Positions 1-11,911 of a DNA stretch of 64,000 nucleotides are shown here, one piece after another. The stretch is from Aralia elata. Its lineage: Eukaryota > Streptophyta > Magnoliopsida > Apiales > Araliaceae. The DNA lies in assembly GCA_034770075.1 (NCBI GenBank), contig CM068385.1:47452721-47516720 (forward strand), written 5' to 3'. The notes below the pieces were generated by a model. It worked only from the letters and a program-made list of their open reading frames with translations. It did no database searches and was not told the origin of the DNA. Position 1 is the stretch's first letter. Every line of letters starts with the position of its first letter. Both the position numbers and the translations under genes were made by a program.

Positions 1-1270
1 AATGAACAACCTACTTTCCTTAAAGTGTTCTAGTAGTAGAGAAATAAGTTACTCTTATCTTTATTAAACCCAAAATTAGTTAATAAAGGGTTGGGCCATA
101 GTATAGATGAGGTATTTGAAAAATGTGCTTATATGTATCTATAATGTATTTATGTAATGTTTACTCCTAATTATCGATCACTAGAATTACAGTTGACCTT
201 ATTCATATATCAATATATATATGTAGGATTTACAAGGTCAGACTAGCAGAGTTTTAACATTTCTAAAACATCAGGCAAGTATCTAAACACCAATTCTTTC
301 CAAGTCCATCAAGTAAGTTGACTTGATCATATTAAGATAAATTTATGTTTTCATACATGAAGTGATAAAAAGGAACTAAATCCTTTTTATTCCAATCAGC
401 TTCACAAGGTTGGTGAGACTTTTATTATGGCATATTATAATGATATCTGCTATGCATGAACAGTTTACAGAGGGTCCAAGCCAATTGTTTGGGCTGGACT
501 AAACTTATAACATTTCTATTCTCTTATTTCCAAAATATCGAAATGTTATTGTTATTCAACTAGATTATGGTTTGAATTCTAGTCTGAGTATGAACAGTCC
601 CTAATATGGGAATATTTTTGTAACCCGCCCCAAGGGCGGTACAGACTTGTAGCACTCTATGAGTGTGAGGGGTGAACCTAATGGTTGTTCACAAACAGCA
701 GTGTTAATCAACGCAGGGCATATCAGGCTGATCACCCACCGTGCCCGTAAGTCTAGACGGTTCGCAAAAGAAACTTTGCCTGGAACCTTTTCAATAAAAT
801 TTAAACTATTGTTCATAGTTTACATAACCACTCAGCATTTTATTCTATGATAATGGTTATCATCAAATTGCTTTAGGAGGTTACTTAACAGCTTATTTCA
901 CTGTTAGAATACAATTCACATAAAACATTTACTCTTTCATATATTACAGTTGTATATTACTTGCTGAGCTCTTTTATGCTCATTCTTGTGTTGTTTATAA
1001 ATGTTTTCAGTGCACTCGGAGTGTACTACAGGGTCGGCAGGAAACAAAGGAAAAGGGAAGGCCGTAGACTAAAAGTTGTTGCGCCCTGTAATAGATAGTT
1101 AAATGTTGGTATATATTTAATTATCATGCTAGATAGTTAAGGTTACGTACCTTGGTATTGAGACTCTGATGTAAAATTTTTATATAAGTTTGGCATCTAT
1201 TTTAGGTTATGCTTTGGATATCATGACCACTAAATAAGGGTTGCAAGTACCTGAATTTGGGGGCGTCACA
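1..1270 (+). mobile_element. 3' part of a Ty3-like LTR (L1), inserted in Athila-B
   Basis: The segment ends with TTTGGGGGCGTCACA at 1256-1270, the inverted form of the TGTGACGCCCCCAAAT that opens the LTR-like segments at 11764 and 55728. The base after it belongs to the Athila-B polyprotein, so an LTR terminus lies at 1270. No primer site follows, so this is a solo LTR or the 3' LTR of an element whose body lies left of the window. A short conserved LTR stretch (TTGCTGAGC...GCTCATTCTTG, 960-990) also occurs near 62447-62475 and, inverted, near 24140-24165 and 56060-56090. No ORF here is credible; the 60-70 codon frames are chance frames. Lineage is uncertain: a chromovirus is my guess from the LTR ends and from the Met-type primer site of the related LTR at 63120. 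Confidence 0.75.
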
Positions 1271-4200
1271 TTCCCACCAGTTCCATTTCCTCAAAGATTG
1301 CAAAAACAGAAATTAGATAAGCAATTTGCCAAATTCCTCGAGGTGTTTAAAAAGCTACAGATTAACATACCTTTTGCAGAGGCTTTAGAACAAATGCCGA
1401 GTTATGCCAAATTCGTGAAGGGTATTCTGTCCAAAAAGAAAAAAATTGGTAGATTTTGAAACAGTGGCTTTGATTGAGGAATGAAGTGCAGTGCTATAAA
1501 GAAAGCTACCTCCTAAGTTAAAGGATCCAGGCAGTTTTACTATACCATGCACTATTGGTAGCTTATCATTTAGCAAATGTTTGTGTGACTTGGGTGCTAG
1601 CATAAATCTCATGCCTTTATCAGTATTTACTCAGTTGGGACTTCCTGCACCAAAGCCAACAGACATATCTCTTCAGCTTGCAGATATGTCAGTTACTTAT
1701 CCAAGGGGGATTGTGGAGGACATTCTTCTAAAGGTGGACAAGTTCATCTTTCCAGCTGATTTTATCCTCCTAGATTATGACGAAGACAAAAACATTCCCA
1801 TTATTCTTGGGAGACCATTTCTAGCCATTGGGAGGACTTTAATAGATGTTCAAAAGGGAGAGCTCATTATGCGGGTTCAGAACCAAGAGGTCACATTCAA
1901 TGTATTTAAGGCAATGAAATTCCCTTCAGACGAAGAAGAATGCTTTCAAGTAGATGTGGTTGAGTATGATGAACTTCTGAATGTTTTGAACAATGACCTA
2001 TTGAAAACCATTCTGTTGGGGGATATTGACATGGATGATCCAAAGTTGATTGAATACTTACAGATTTTGGATGCAATACCACGGGGAAGCAAGTTTAAGA
2101 TCCCTTTTGAATCTTTGGAATGTGCAGACAAATTATTAGATCGTTTAAGACCATCTCTTGAGCTTAAACCATTACCTAATCATCTCAGGTATGCTTATTT
2201 AGGTAAATCATCTACTTTACCTATTATTATTGCATCTGTACTTAACGAATTTCAGGAAAGTAAGATGATACGAGTTCTTCGAGAGTACAAAACTGCAATT
2301 GGATGGACCATTGCTGACATCAAAGGAATAAGCCCATCATTCTGCATGCACAAGATTTTGATGGAGGATGATATAAAACCTACAGTGGAACAACAAAGGC
2401 GACTTAATCCAATTATAAAAGAGGTAGTCAAGAAAGAGATCTTAAAATGGTTGGATGCTGGAATTATATACCCCATTTCTGACAGTTCTTGGGTAAGTCC
2501 GGTTCAATGTGTACCAAAGAAAGGGGGAATGACTGTGGTAGCAAATGACAACAATGAGCTGATACCAACGAGGACAGTAACAGGTTGGAGGGTTTGCATA
2601 GATTATCAAAAACTTAATAAAGCAACCCAAAAAGATCATTTTCCACTACCTTTCATTGATCAGATGTTGGATAGATTGGCTAGACATTAGTACTACTATT
2701 TATTGGATGGATATTCGAGGTACAATCAAATTGCTATTGCTCCAGAGGATCAAGAAAAGACGACATTCACCTGTCCATATGGTACTTTCGCTTTTAGGAG
2801 GATATCATTTGGGTTGTGTAACGCACCAGCGATGTTCCAAAGATGTATGATGGCAATTTTTTCAGATATGGTGGAACGCAATGTGGAGGTTTTCATGGAT
2901 GATTTTTTAGTATTTGGGGACTCTTTTGATAGTTGTCTGAAAATCTTGCCATGGTATTGAAAAGGTGCGTGGAAACCAATTTGGTGTTTAACTAGGAAAA
3001 GTGTCATTTCATGGTGTAAGAAGGGATCATCCTCGGGCATAAGGTGTCAGCAAGAGGTTTAGAGGTGGACAAAGCCAAACTCGAGACAATTGTAAACTTA
3101 CCACCACCAACTTTAGTGAAGGGGATTCGTAGTTTTTTGGGACATGTCGGGTTTTATCGGAGATTCATAAAGGACTTTTCCAAAATCACGAAGCCATTAT
3201 GCAGTTTATTGGAGAAGGAGGTGTCCTTTAAATTTGATGAGGGTTATTTGTCAGCATTTGAGCTATTAAAAAAGAAATTGACCACAACACCAGTGATAAT
3301 TGCACCAGATTGGTCAATGCCATTCAAATTAATGTGTGATGCTAGCGACTATGCAGTTGGGGCTGTTTTCGGCCAACGCAAAGAAAAGGTTTTTCATGCC
3401 ATTTATTATGCTAGCAAAACATTGTCGGATGCTCAACTCAATTATACGACTACCGAGAAGGAGTCGCTTACGGTGGTGTATGCTTTTGACAAATTCCGTT
3501 CATACTTAATCGGAACTAAAGTGGTGGTGTTCACGGACCATTCAGCGATAAGATACTTGATTTCGAAGAAGGATGCAAAGCCGAGGTTAATTAGATGGAT
3601 ACTTCTACTCCAGGAATTCAACTTGGAAATCCGGGATAAAAAGGGTACACAAAACCAGGTGGCGGATCATTTATCGAGGTTGGAAAACAGTGAGAATGCA
3701 AAGGAAGACAAGACTGTGATGAATGAGTTCTTCCCGGATGAGCAATTGTTCGTGATAAAAGCAGAAGTTCCGTGGTATGCAGATTTTGTCAACTATTTGG
3801 TTAGCAACGTACTTCTTCTGGACTTAACAAGCCAACAAAAGAAAAAGTTTCTGCATGACGTGAAGAGGTACATGTGGGATGAGACGTTTCTGTTCAAGCA
3901 TTGCACAGATCAAATGATACGACGGTGTGTTCCGCAAAGCGAAATTGAGAGCATCCTACATCATTGTTATGATTCACTATATGGAGGACATTACAGGGGT
4001 GAAAAGACAGCTGCCAAGGTGTTACAAGCAGGATTTTTCTGGCCCACGTTGTGTAAGAATGTACACCAATACTTTTAGAGATGTGATAGATGTTAAAGGG
4101 TGGGAAATATCTCCAAACGTCATGAGATGCCATTGAACACAATTTTAGAAGTTGAAGTCTTCGACGTTTGGGGGATAGACTTCATGGGGCCATTTCCTTC

Positions 4201-5057
4201 CTCTTTCAACAACCTCTATATTCTTTTGGCAGTTGACTATGTCTCTAAATGGGTGGAAGCCAGTGCTTTGCCGACTAATGATGCCATAGTGGTTTTAAAA
4301 TTTCTTCAAAACAATATCTTCACAAGATTTGGCACCCCAAGGGCAATTATCAGTGATGAAGGGAGCTACTTCTGCATTAAATATTTCGCAGCTCTCTTGG
4401 TTAAATATGGGGTCAATCACAGAATTGCTACAGCCTATCACCCCAGACCAGTGGTCAAGCAGAAGTCTCTAATAGGGAAGTGAAGAGAATTTTAGAAAAG
4501 ATCGTCAATCCTACTAGAAAAAATTGGTCAATGAAGTTGGATGACGCAATTTGGGCTTACAGGACAGCATACAAAACACCCATTGACATGTCGCCGTATC
4601 AGCTAGTCTATGGAAAGGCATGCCACCTTCCTGTCGAACTCGAGCACAAGGCATACTAGACTATCAGAAAGTTGAATTTCGATCTCACAGCTGCAGGGGA
4701 GAAGAGGCTTCTCCAACTAAATGAACTTGATGAATTACGTCTGCAAGCTTATGAGAACTCGAAGTTATACAAGGAAAAAGTCAAAAAGTGGCACGATCAG
4801 AAAATTATCGACAGGAAATTTGAGCCAGGCTAAGCTGTGCTTTTATATAACTCTCAACTGAGGCTCTTTCTAGGCAAGCTCAAGTCATAGTGGTCCGGGC
4901 CGTTCGATGTCAAACAGGCATTCCCTCATGGCGTCGTCGAAGTATTTGGTCAGAATCGTGATGAAACATTTAAAGTCAACAGATAGCTTTTAAAGCACTA
5001 TTGGGGTTGTAATTTCGATCGCCAGAAAACCTCAATCACTCTTGCTGACCAATCTTG
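1271..5057 (+). pseudogene. Athila-B gag-pol polyprotein, 5'-truncated and decayed
   Basis: The N-terminus is lost: the reading starts in the gag C-terminal part (PPVPFPQRLQKQK), exactly where L1 interrupts it. Domains follow the order of the intact Athila-A frame: aspartic protease with CDLGASINLMP (about 1585-1615) and ILGRPFLA; RT with the YxDD-equivalent FMDD near 2893-2904; RNase H with MCDASDYA (about 3335) and FTDHSAI (about 3530); integrase with the HHCC finger (about 3955-4095), DFMGPF, ISDEGS; and an end near 5057 (KTSITLAD). Breaks: an in-frame stop at 2688-2690, a frame change near 2940, stops at 4076-4078 and just after, a frame change near 4440 and more stops to the end. It is a dead copy, closely related to Athila-A but clearly older. 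Confidence 0.9.
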
Positions 5058-6121
5058 AAACAGGAGCTAGTCAGGCCAAGGACTGTAAACCAAACGCTTG
5101 ATGGGAGGCAACCCATTGGCTTGATCTGTATCCGTTATGTTCAACTGTTATATTTCAAATTGTTGCAAGTTTCAAAATTTTAAGTTTTCTAAGTTTTCAA
5201 TACATATTTGTTTTTGGTAGTTTAGCTCTTGAACTCGATTTGATCTATAGCCTCATCTTACGCTTAATATGTCTAATTTATGCTTGGTATGTTGTAATAT
5301 ATCACGTGAGGTACATTAACGTTGGTTGCTGTGTTGGAAATTGAAAAATCAAATTTTTTGGAAATCAGAGGTTCGCGCCCTGGCGGGAATTTTTAGTACA
5401 AAATCCGCGCCTCGGCGGCAACTCTCTGACGGGCGCACCCCGACGGCAAATCCAGTATAATTTTCACGCCCCGACACGGAACGCGGAACTTAGTTTTTAA
5501 AAACTCCTTCCAAGCACGATCGTTTCTCTCTTTCTCTCATATCCTAATCTCTACAACCCCTCTCCCAATCCAGGCGAAACCATCAAGCACACACCCACAC
5601 CTAATTTCACCTTCTCCCATTCGGATTCAACACAAATCTACACGAAGCAATCCTCCAATTGGTTTTCACATTTCAATTTGGGAATTTAGCTAGGGCTTCC
5701 ATTCGGGTTCTTCAAGCAATTTTGGGGCTATAATTTCCAGCCAAGTAAAGCATTTGGGTAAGTGCATTGGATTTTTATAATGGTTTGTAAGCATTGATTC
5801 AACAAAACTTGCTCTAAAACTGATTTACATTCACTGTTAGGTTATTATTCATATACTGTATACTACTTGAATTGGTTACATTTGGATACTCAATTGAGTT
5901 TGTGTTGGCTCAATTGGAAGACTTTGGGATATACATTGTGTTTATTGCAGTACATTGAAAAGTTTTGGTTTGAATTGAGTTTGGGGGAACTGTTGTGGAA
6001 GGTTTTCTGCTACTGCATACCAGGTGCTTGATATTGTGTCTCAAAAACCATTTGAGCTTTTTGAACACTGTTGGGTAAGAACTTTGGGGACGATTTGCTG
6101 CAAATTGCTGCGATTGTTATC
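5058..6121 (+). other. Noncoding spacer between pol and extra ORF of Athila-B
   Basis: No gene. In order it holds an AT-rich stretch, four GC-rich boxes (5375-5477), a CT-rich leader-like stretch with several CTCTTTCTCTC runs (5520-5660), a donor-like GGGTAAGTG at 5756-5764, and acceptor-like TTTATTGCAG (about 5941-5950) and CTGCATACCAG (about 6013-6023). The extra ORF starts at 6122. The order of parts matches Athila-A 18708-19765 although little sequence is shared. Confidence 0.6.
5375..5477 (+). promoter_or_regulatory. Four-box GC-rich array upstream of the Athila-B extra ORF
   Basis: Four GC-rich boxes of the type GCGCCTCGGCGG start at 5375, 5407, 5435 and 5466, i.e. spacings of 32, 28 and 31. 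The AT-rich background makes them stand out. A TATA-like TTTTTAAAAAC follows at about 5493. The spacing nearly equals that of the LTR boxes of the same element (32, 27, 31). Promoter role is inferred from position only. Confidence 0.5.
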
Positions 6122-7211
6122 ATGCCACCTAAGAGACACAGTGGTGAGGGTTCTACCTCAATACCGGCTAGGGCTTATGACCACAACAAGTTTGTTAGTG
6201 CCAAGGCGGCAGAAAGGTTTGAAATGTATATTGAGGGTAAAGCTCTAACTCCCGAGCATGGCCTCCGGCCTGACATATTGTATGATGGGGAGATGGAGCA
6301 ACAAATTATAGAGCAGGGTTAGGATACTTTCACTACTCACCTGTACCCGGCAGTTGTGGCAATTGTCCAGGAGTTTTACGCCAATGAACAGGACAAGCCA
6401 CCATATGCTATTATTGTACGGGGCAGAGGAATCTCATTTAGCGCTCATGCTATCAATAATTACTATAATTTGGTGACTCCTGAGGTCTGCGAGTATTCTC
6501 AGTTTCTGCATTCAAACCCTGATTATGACAAGATTTTATCAGACTTGTAGGCCAGGGACCACTTAGGTATCTAAGGGCAGCAGGGGTGCCACACTTTTCC
6601 ATAACAAGGATCTGAGTTTATATGGAAAGATCTAGTATGCTTTCTTGTGTGCGAAGCTCATACCATCCCAACACATCAGTGATGTGACTAGAGATAGGGC
6701 AACATTGTTATATGCCATCGTGATGGACTACACCATCAATGTGGGTCACATCATCGATGGCAGCATCTGTAGATTCTTGAGGAGTCACATTCAGGGTGGG
6801 TTGCCTCGCCCATCCCTTATCTGTGGACTGTGTCGTGATGCGGGTGTTCGGTGGCCTAATGATGAGGTAGTACAGCAGCCCTTGCAGCTTCTCGACCATA
6901 GGCTTATTGAGCGATACAAAGTTTGGGATGGAGCCGAGTCACACCCGAGGGGACGAGGTTTTATCCTCAATTTTAGTTCTGGACGAGGAGGATCCTGATG
7001 TACCGGTAGCTTCTAGCTCACAACCAAAGGCCCGTTTTAGTACTCAGTTCCAGAACTTACAGCTATACAATAACAGGCGTACTAAGCGGCTAGAGAGGCA
7101 GAACAAGAGACTAGCGGAACGTCAAGAGCATATGTTCAACTACTATACGAGCTTCAACGCAGCATTAGCCGAGCAATTTGCAAGGTTGAACCCCGGTGCT
7201 CCTCCAGTCTA
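6122..7211 (+). pseudogene. Athila-B extra ORF (plant retroelement-associated protein), broken
   Basis: Starts at ATG 6122 (MPPKRHSGEG). The readable order is: basic/Ser-rich N-terminus; an invariant-looking block FxMYIEGKALTPEHGLRPD; VQEFYAN; a central block with VRGRGISFSAHAINNYYNL; LIPSQHISDVTRDRATLLYAI and INVGHIIDGSI; LICGLCRDAGVRW; and a C-terminal coiled-coil-like stretch (RRTKRLERQNKRLAERQE, about 7076-7130). From memory this resembles the 'putative plant transposon protein' domain family found with plant retroelements; I cannot search. Stops at 6320-6322 and 6548-6550, further stops to about 6605 and a frame change near 6990 kill it. The same protein is encoded at 19766-20934 in Athila-A. 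Confidence 0.75.
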
Positions 7212-8521
7212 GTTTCTAGTACCTCAGCCCTTGCCTCCTTATCCACCTACCGACTCTGATGATGAAGAAGTCGGTCGAGCATAACGCTTAACCTATCAGG
7301 AAAGTGCTCAATTTTTAATTCTGTACTTTATAGACAATGATGACATTGTCCAATTTAAGTTTGGGGGTGGATTGTATCATATAGTTAGTTATGTTTAATT
7401 GTATTGTCATGGTAGTTGCATTCACATTGTATGTTTTTAAGTTTTGACATAGTTAGAAATAATCATGTGAAATATCATCAATATTTCATGTGAAATATCA
7501 CCAAAATGACTTTTCTTGCTTTTAAAGTTTATTTTCGATCTGTTCATTACATTTTGATGATTTACCAAAAAAAATTAAAAAAAAAAGATTTTAAATTGCA
7601 TTTAGGAGCATTGCAGCAATTTATTTTAGGAAGGCCAATGATATGATATTGTTCAATTTTCTGTTACATTTAGTATTACGGATTAGGATTGCGAAGTTAG
7701 GAATGCTAACTGTTGCTAGTTTCGTTAAATTTGTGTCCCTTTGATCTCTTATTGCACAAGTTAATGTGTTGAACTGGTTAGGTTTTAGTTCTATTTTATG
7801 AATCTGGTGCTCATTAATGATAGGAAAACCTCTATCACTTGTTGGAACACAAAAATATGAATAATTACTGCTTCTATGTCTGTCTAAAAATAGAAATTGA
7901 CAAAATGAGAATAATAGACAGATATGAGCAAATCTTGGCTAGTTTATTTTTGCGGCCTTTGTCATTCGAACGAGTAAGCCCTTGGGAGTGTCTCTACGCT
8001 CGGTGCCCTAAACCCATCTGGTTTGGGAGTCATCGGTGGAAAGTTTGCTACATAGGTGACATTGAATAGCCTAATAAAGATAGACATTGCACAAGTCAAG
8101 AATAAGAATAATAATCAACGAGATAGAGCGTAAAACTCACTCGTTAAAAAAAATAGTGAAAACAAGTGAATAAGAGGGGTGCTAGGAGTTGTCTATTTAT
8201 TGTCTTATCTTTATTCGAGCATTGTGGTTCATGGGTTGGATTGAGATCTTGATTAGTTTGACATATTGACTACACACACTCACGTAAGGGTTAAATATTT
8301 AATGAGATTGGTGTGTTATTACATTTCTGACGGGCATGAATTTGAAGTTTTGCTGAAATGCTAATTCCTATTAATTGAAGCCCGATATCCTCATCCTATG
8401 TTGATCTGCTGCTTTAGGTTTAAAGATCACGCATTAGCATTCATGTAGTTAGGTTACTTTGTGCATTTTTTTTCTATTGTTTTTGCTTGAGGACAAGCAA
8501 ATTCTTAAGTTTGGGGGTATT
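7212..8521 (+). other. 3' noncoding region of Athila-B with two polypurine tracts
   Basis: No gene. It contains TTTAAGTTTGGGGGTGG at 7354-7370 (an internal polypurine-like tract), AT-rich sequence, the conserved hairpin block 7986-8145, and the proper polypurine tract ending TTAAGTTTGGGGGTATT directly before the 3' LTR at 8522. The 76-codon frame at 7839-8069 lies across the conserved hairpin block and has no match in Athila-A, so I do not call it a gene. Confidence 0.65.
7986..8145 (+). ncRNA. Conserved three-hairpin RNA element, Athila-B copy
   Basis: Helix 1: GAGTGT (7986-7991), loop CTCT, ACGCTC (7996-8001). Four bases later helix 2: CCCTAAACC (8006-8014), loop CATCT, GGTTTGGG (8020-8027), with one bulged T. 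Helix 3: AACGAG (8117-8122), 17-base loop, CTCGTT (8140-8145). Stem lengths, loop lengths and the 4-base gap between helices 1 and 2 are the same in Athila-A (21555-21703), while paired bases differ in a compensating way. It would be part of the genomic RNA, close to its 3' end. Function unknown. Confidence 0.6.
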
Positions 8522-10045
8522 TGATGAGTGGGTTTTATACCTACGATTGGATATCTTTTGGGCTCAATTCATTGTTATCTTTAAGTATTTTTAGTATCAT
8601 TTTACTTGTTATTGCATTGGTTTTGTAGGAGGCGGCTTCGGATGGACATTTATGGAATTATTGGACTTTAGTGACATTTTCGTAAATCTGGAAAATTGAC
8701 CCGCGCCGGGGCGCGAATTCGCAAGCCAAATCTGGCACCAGGGCGAGCTCCATTCTGGTCCACGCCGGGGCGAGCTCCCCAGGCCAAAACTGGCGCCGGG
8801 GCGGGCTCGTCGGAAAGCATCATCAGCTGGGTTTGTCCTGTTCTGTCATAGTTTAGGAGCTTGAATGAGACATGAAGAGAGAGAATGGTCGGATTATTGG
8901 GCATCCATGGAGTGCAAATGAACTATCATTTGAAATTATTTATTGAACTATCTAGGGCAAGAACAAGAGAAAAGGAAGATCCACCATAACATCACCGAGG
9001 AGCTAAAGAATGCAATTTTGAGAAGGAAAGCTAGGATAGAAGATATTACCAAGCAAGCAATTTGGGAATCATACTAAAAATGGTTTTATCATTCTACTTC
9101 CTAGCATTTCATTCTTCTTTTGTAATTCCAAAACCAAGTTATGTAAATTGAATATGATGTTATTTAGAGCTATCATGAACTAAACTTTTATTTCTAAGAT
9201 TTCAATGGAACCCAACTCATAGTTTATATTGAATACTCTCTCTTTGAATATTAGTTAGTCTCTTTTGAATTGGATTTCATAACCTATGCTTATGGATTAA
9301 TTGCTTGGCCCGTAATTACCTTGGTAACCTATATGAAATTGAGAAATGGAATCTAGTGTTAAGACTTAGTTATGAATTCATGTGAAAGTTGGATATTCTT
9401 ATGGGTAATTTATGAGATTATGTGACGTGTGTTTTATTTATTAACCTCTAGAATAGATAATTTGACTGTATTTAGGATAGACATATACCTAAATACCACA
9501 TGCATCCATTTGAGATTTTATGCTTAATGATTTCTATTGCGAAAGTTGGTATTTGAGAGAGTTGTTAATGAGATTTACCGTGACATGTATCTTGTTATTT
9601 ATTCTTGATATTGGTTTCTTGTTAGTGTGTAGGATAGAGATATATCTATACACCGCGTTAAGAAATACGTATTTGACCATCGAGAGAGGCTTTTATATAA
9701 GTGTGATTTCTGGGATGCCAATTCTTATGTTCTAACTAGTTGAAAAAGAGAGAGTTGTGATTTTCAAATGAAGAGTTGGGGGAAATTGTAATCTTAGATC
9801 TTCCTATCTTGAATTCTTTTTCGTGTTTCATTTAATTATTGCTTTCTTAATTATCTTAATTAGTTTTAATTGTCGACAAAATCAAATCAAATCATCATTG
9901 TTTAAATAAGTTCAACTTGTCATGCAATTGGTAATTGGTAATTATTTGACATCATTCCTCATGGGTTTGACACTCTACTTACTTTATATTACTTGTGGAC
10001 CGCGTATACATGCGTTTGCTTTATTGATTGTGAAATCGGTCAATA
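8522..10045 (+). mobile_element. 3' LTR of Athila-B
   Basis: Starts TGATGAGTGGG right after the polypurine tract and ends at ...GGTCAATA (10045), the decayed form of GGTCAACA seen at 11115 in the duplicated copy. Shares the Athila LTR start with Athila-A (TGATGAGTAGG/ATTTTATACCTACGA) and the near-terminal block CTCTACTT...TTACTTGTGGACCGCGTATAC. A four-box GC-rich array sits 181 bp inside. Confidence 0.8.
8703..8806 (+). promoter_or_regulatory. Four-box GC-rich array in Athila-B LTR
   Basis: Boxes of the type GCGCCGGGGCG start at 8703, 8735, 8762 and 8793 (spacings 32, 27, 31). Each is quasi-palindromic. They lie where U3 is expected, 181 bp after the LTR start. A regulatory role is inferred. 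Confidence 0.5.
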
Positions 10046-11151
10046 GTGGGCCCCACCTGGGCTAGCAGCAGGTGCACCTACATCACCGAGGAGCTAAGAA
10101 TGCAATTTTGACAAGGAAAGCTAGGAGAGAAGATATTACCAAGCAAGCAATTTGAGAATCATACTAAAAAGGGTTTTATCATTCTACTTCCTAGCATTTC
10201 ATTCTTCTTTTGTAATTCCAAAACCATGTTATGTAAATTGAATATGATGTTATTTAGAGCTATCATGAACTAAACTTTTATTTCTAAGATTTCAACGAAA
10301 CCCAACTCATAGTTTGTATTGAATACTCTCTCTTTGAATATTAGTTAGTCTCTTGTGAATTGGATTTCATAACCTATGTTTATGGATTAATTGCTTGGTC
10401 CGTAATTACCTTGGTAACCTATATGAAATTGAGAAATGGTATATAGTGTTAAGTCCTAGTTATGAATTCATGTGAAAGTTGGATATTCTTATGGGTAATT
10501 TATGAGATTATGTGACGTGTGTTTTATTTATTATCCTCTAGAATAGATAATTTGATTGTATTTAGGATACACATATACCTAAATGCCACATGCATCCATT
10601 TGAGATTCTATGCTTAATGATTTCTATTGCGAAAGTTGGTAATTGACAGAGTAGTTAATGAGATTTACCGTGACATGTATCTTGTTATTTATTCTTCATA
10701 TTGGTTTCTTGTTATTGTGTAGGATAGAGATATATCTATACACCGCGTTAGGAAATACATACTTGACCATCGAGAGAGGCCTTTATATAAATATGATTTA
10801 TCGGATGACAATTCTTATGTTCTAACTAGTTGAAAAAGAGAGAGTTGTGATTTTCAAATTAAGAGTTGGGGGAAATTGTAATCTTAGATCTTCCTATCTT
10901 GAATTATTTTCGCGTGTCATTTAATTTTTGCTTTCTTAATTGTCGACAAAATCAAATCAAATCATCATTGTTTAAATAAGATCAACTTGTCATGCAATTG
11001 GTAATTGTTAGTTATTTGACATAATTCCTCGTGCGTTCGACACTCTACTTACTTTATATTACTTGTGGACCGCGTATACTTGCTCGTGTTTTATTAATTG
11101 TGAAATTGGTCAACAGTTGGCCCCACCTAGGCCAGCTGCAGGTGAACCTAC
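8991..11151. repeat. 1.09-kb tandem duplication across LTR end and flank
   Basis: Unit 1 is 8991-10081 and unit 2 is 10082-11151. Each starts ATCACCGAGGAGCTAA and runs through the rest of the Athila-B LTR, past its end, and into about 36 bp of the flanking Tat-like LTR (GGCCCCACCT...ACCTAC). The copies differ by scattered substitutions and by a 19-24 bp deletion in unit 2 near 10937, so the duplication is not recent. Confidence 0.85.
10082..11115 (+). mobile_element. Second, partial copy of the Athila-B 3' LTR
   Basis: Product of the tandem duplication: it lacks the first ~470 bp of the LTR, including the GC-rich boxes, and ends with the intact terminus GGTCAACA at 11115. Confidence 0.8.
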
Positions 11152-11763
11152 GGCCAGTCGCAGGTACACATACGGCCAGCCCCATAGCCTATATAAAGTA
11201 ATTTTCAGCAGATTTTTAGAGAGAAGAATTTTGGAAAAAAAGTAAGAATTTTATAGAGAAGTAGGAGAATTTTAGAGAGAAAAACACTAAATCCCATCTA
11301 GATATAGTAGATCTCATCATACTTATAGCTAGATTATTGTAATATCTCTCAATACAAAGCTCAAGGAGGCATCATTCCCTCACCCCAAGGTGAAAGATTC
11401 AATCTTTTTCTGTCAAGTGCATAGATTTGGTTTGGATCTAATATATTATAGCAATTTTTGGGAAAAAAATTCATTTGTGTTGTAAAGTTTCAATCTTTTG
11501 AGATCTCCATAATCCATTAGAGCTTGATACTTGGACTAGGGTGGCTAGAGAGGATTTCGAATGAATGTAATTTTCTCCTAGCCACCCGATGATGCCCTTT
11601 GTAATTTATTGTGATTATTTTTGAGATTGATTCTCTTTTTTTCGATTAGTTTATTAAGAGTTGATTATTTTGACTATGGTTTACCCCATACAATCCTAGA
11701 TTTATATCTAGTGGTGAGGGGGTCTCACCTTTTGGCTGTCAAGAGATTTTAATAAATTGAATC
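11116..11763 (+). mobile_element. Fragment of Tat-like LTR X1 (promoter to U5)
   Basis: Matches the layout of LTR X2 at 53480-54140 in order: GC-rich GGCCAG...GCAGGT repeats, TATATAAAG at 11190-11198, AG-rich transcribed leader (AGAGAGAAG runs), AGGCATCATTCCCTCACCCCAAGGTGAAAG, GGTGGCTAGAG...TAGCCACCCGATGATG, and AATAAATTGAATC. Its left side is replaced by Athila-B, which apparently inserted in its U3; its right side is cut by LTR L2 at 11764. The small frame at 11063-11245 crosses the TATA box and is not a gene. Confidence 0.75.
11190..11198 (+). promoter_or_regulatory. TATA box of Tat-like LTR X1
   Basis: TATATAAAG, directly downstream of 22-bp repeats GCCAG(C/T)(T/C)GCAGGT...TACG (11131-11175) and upstream of an AG-rich leader. 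The same arrangement occurs at 53550 in X2. Confidence 0.65.
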
Positions 11764-11911
11764 TGTGACGCCCCCAAATCCGGGTCACCTAAACCGCAGA
11801 CGTGGTTCGTCACTATCTAATACATGCATCATACTATTGATAATTTATAGCGGAAATAAAGGAATATTTACATTGATATAACATAAATAATCCTGTCCCA
11901 AGTCTCGAAAC
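11764..11911 (-). mobile_element. LTR L2, terminal piece left of Athila-A
   Basis: Starts TGTGACGCCCCCAAATCC, the same terminus as the solo LTR at 55728. Read on the minus strand this is the LTR 3' end. It is interrupted after GTCTCGAAAC by Athila-A and continues at 23951. The flank on the left is X1; no target duplication could be found because the far end of L2 is unclear. Confidence 0.7.
11907..11911. repeat. Target-site duplication GAAAC (left copy) of Athila-A
   Basis: GAAAC here and again at 23946-23950, directly abutting the two LTR ends. A perfect 5-bp duplication, as expected for Ty3-type integration. Confidence 0.92.
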
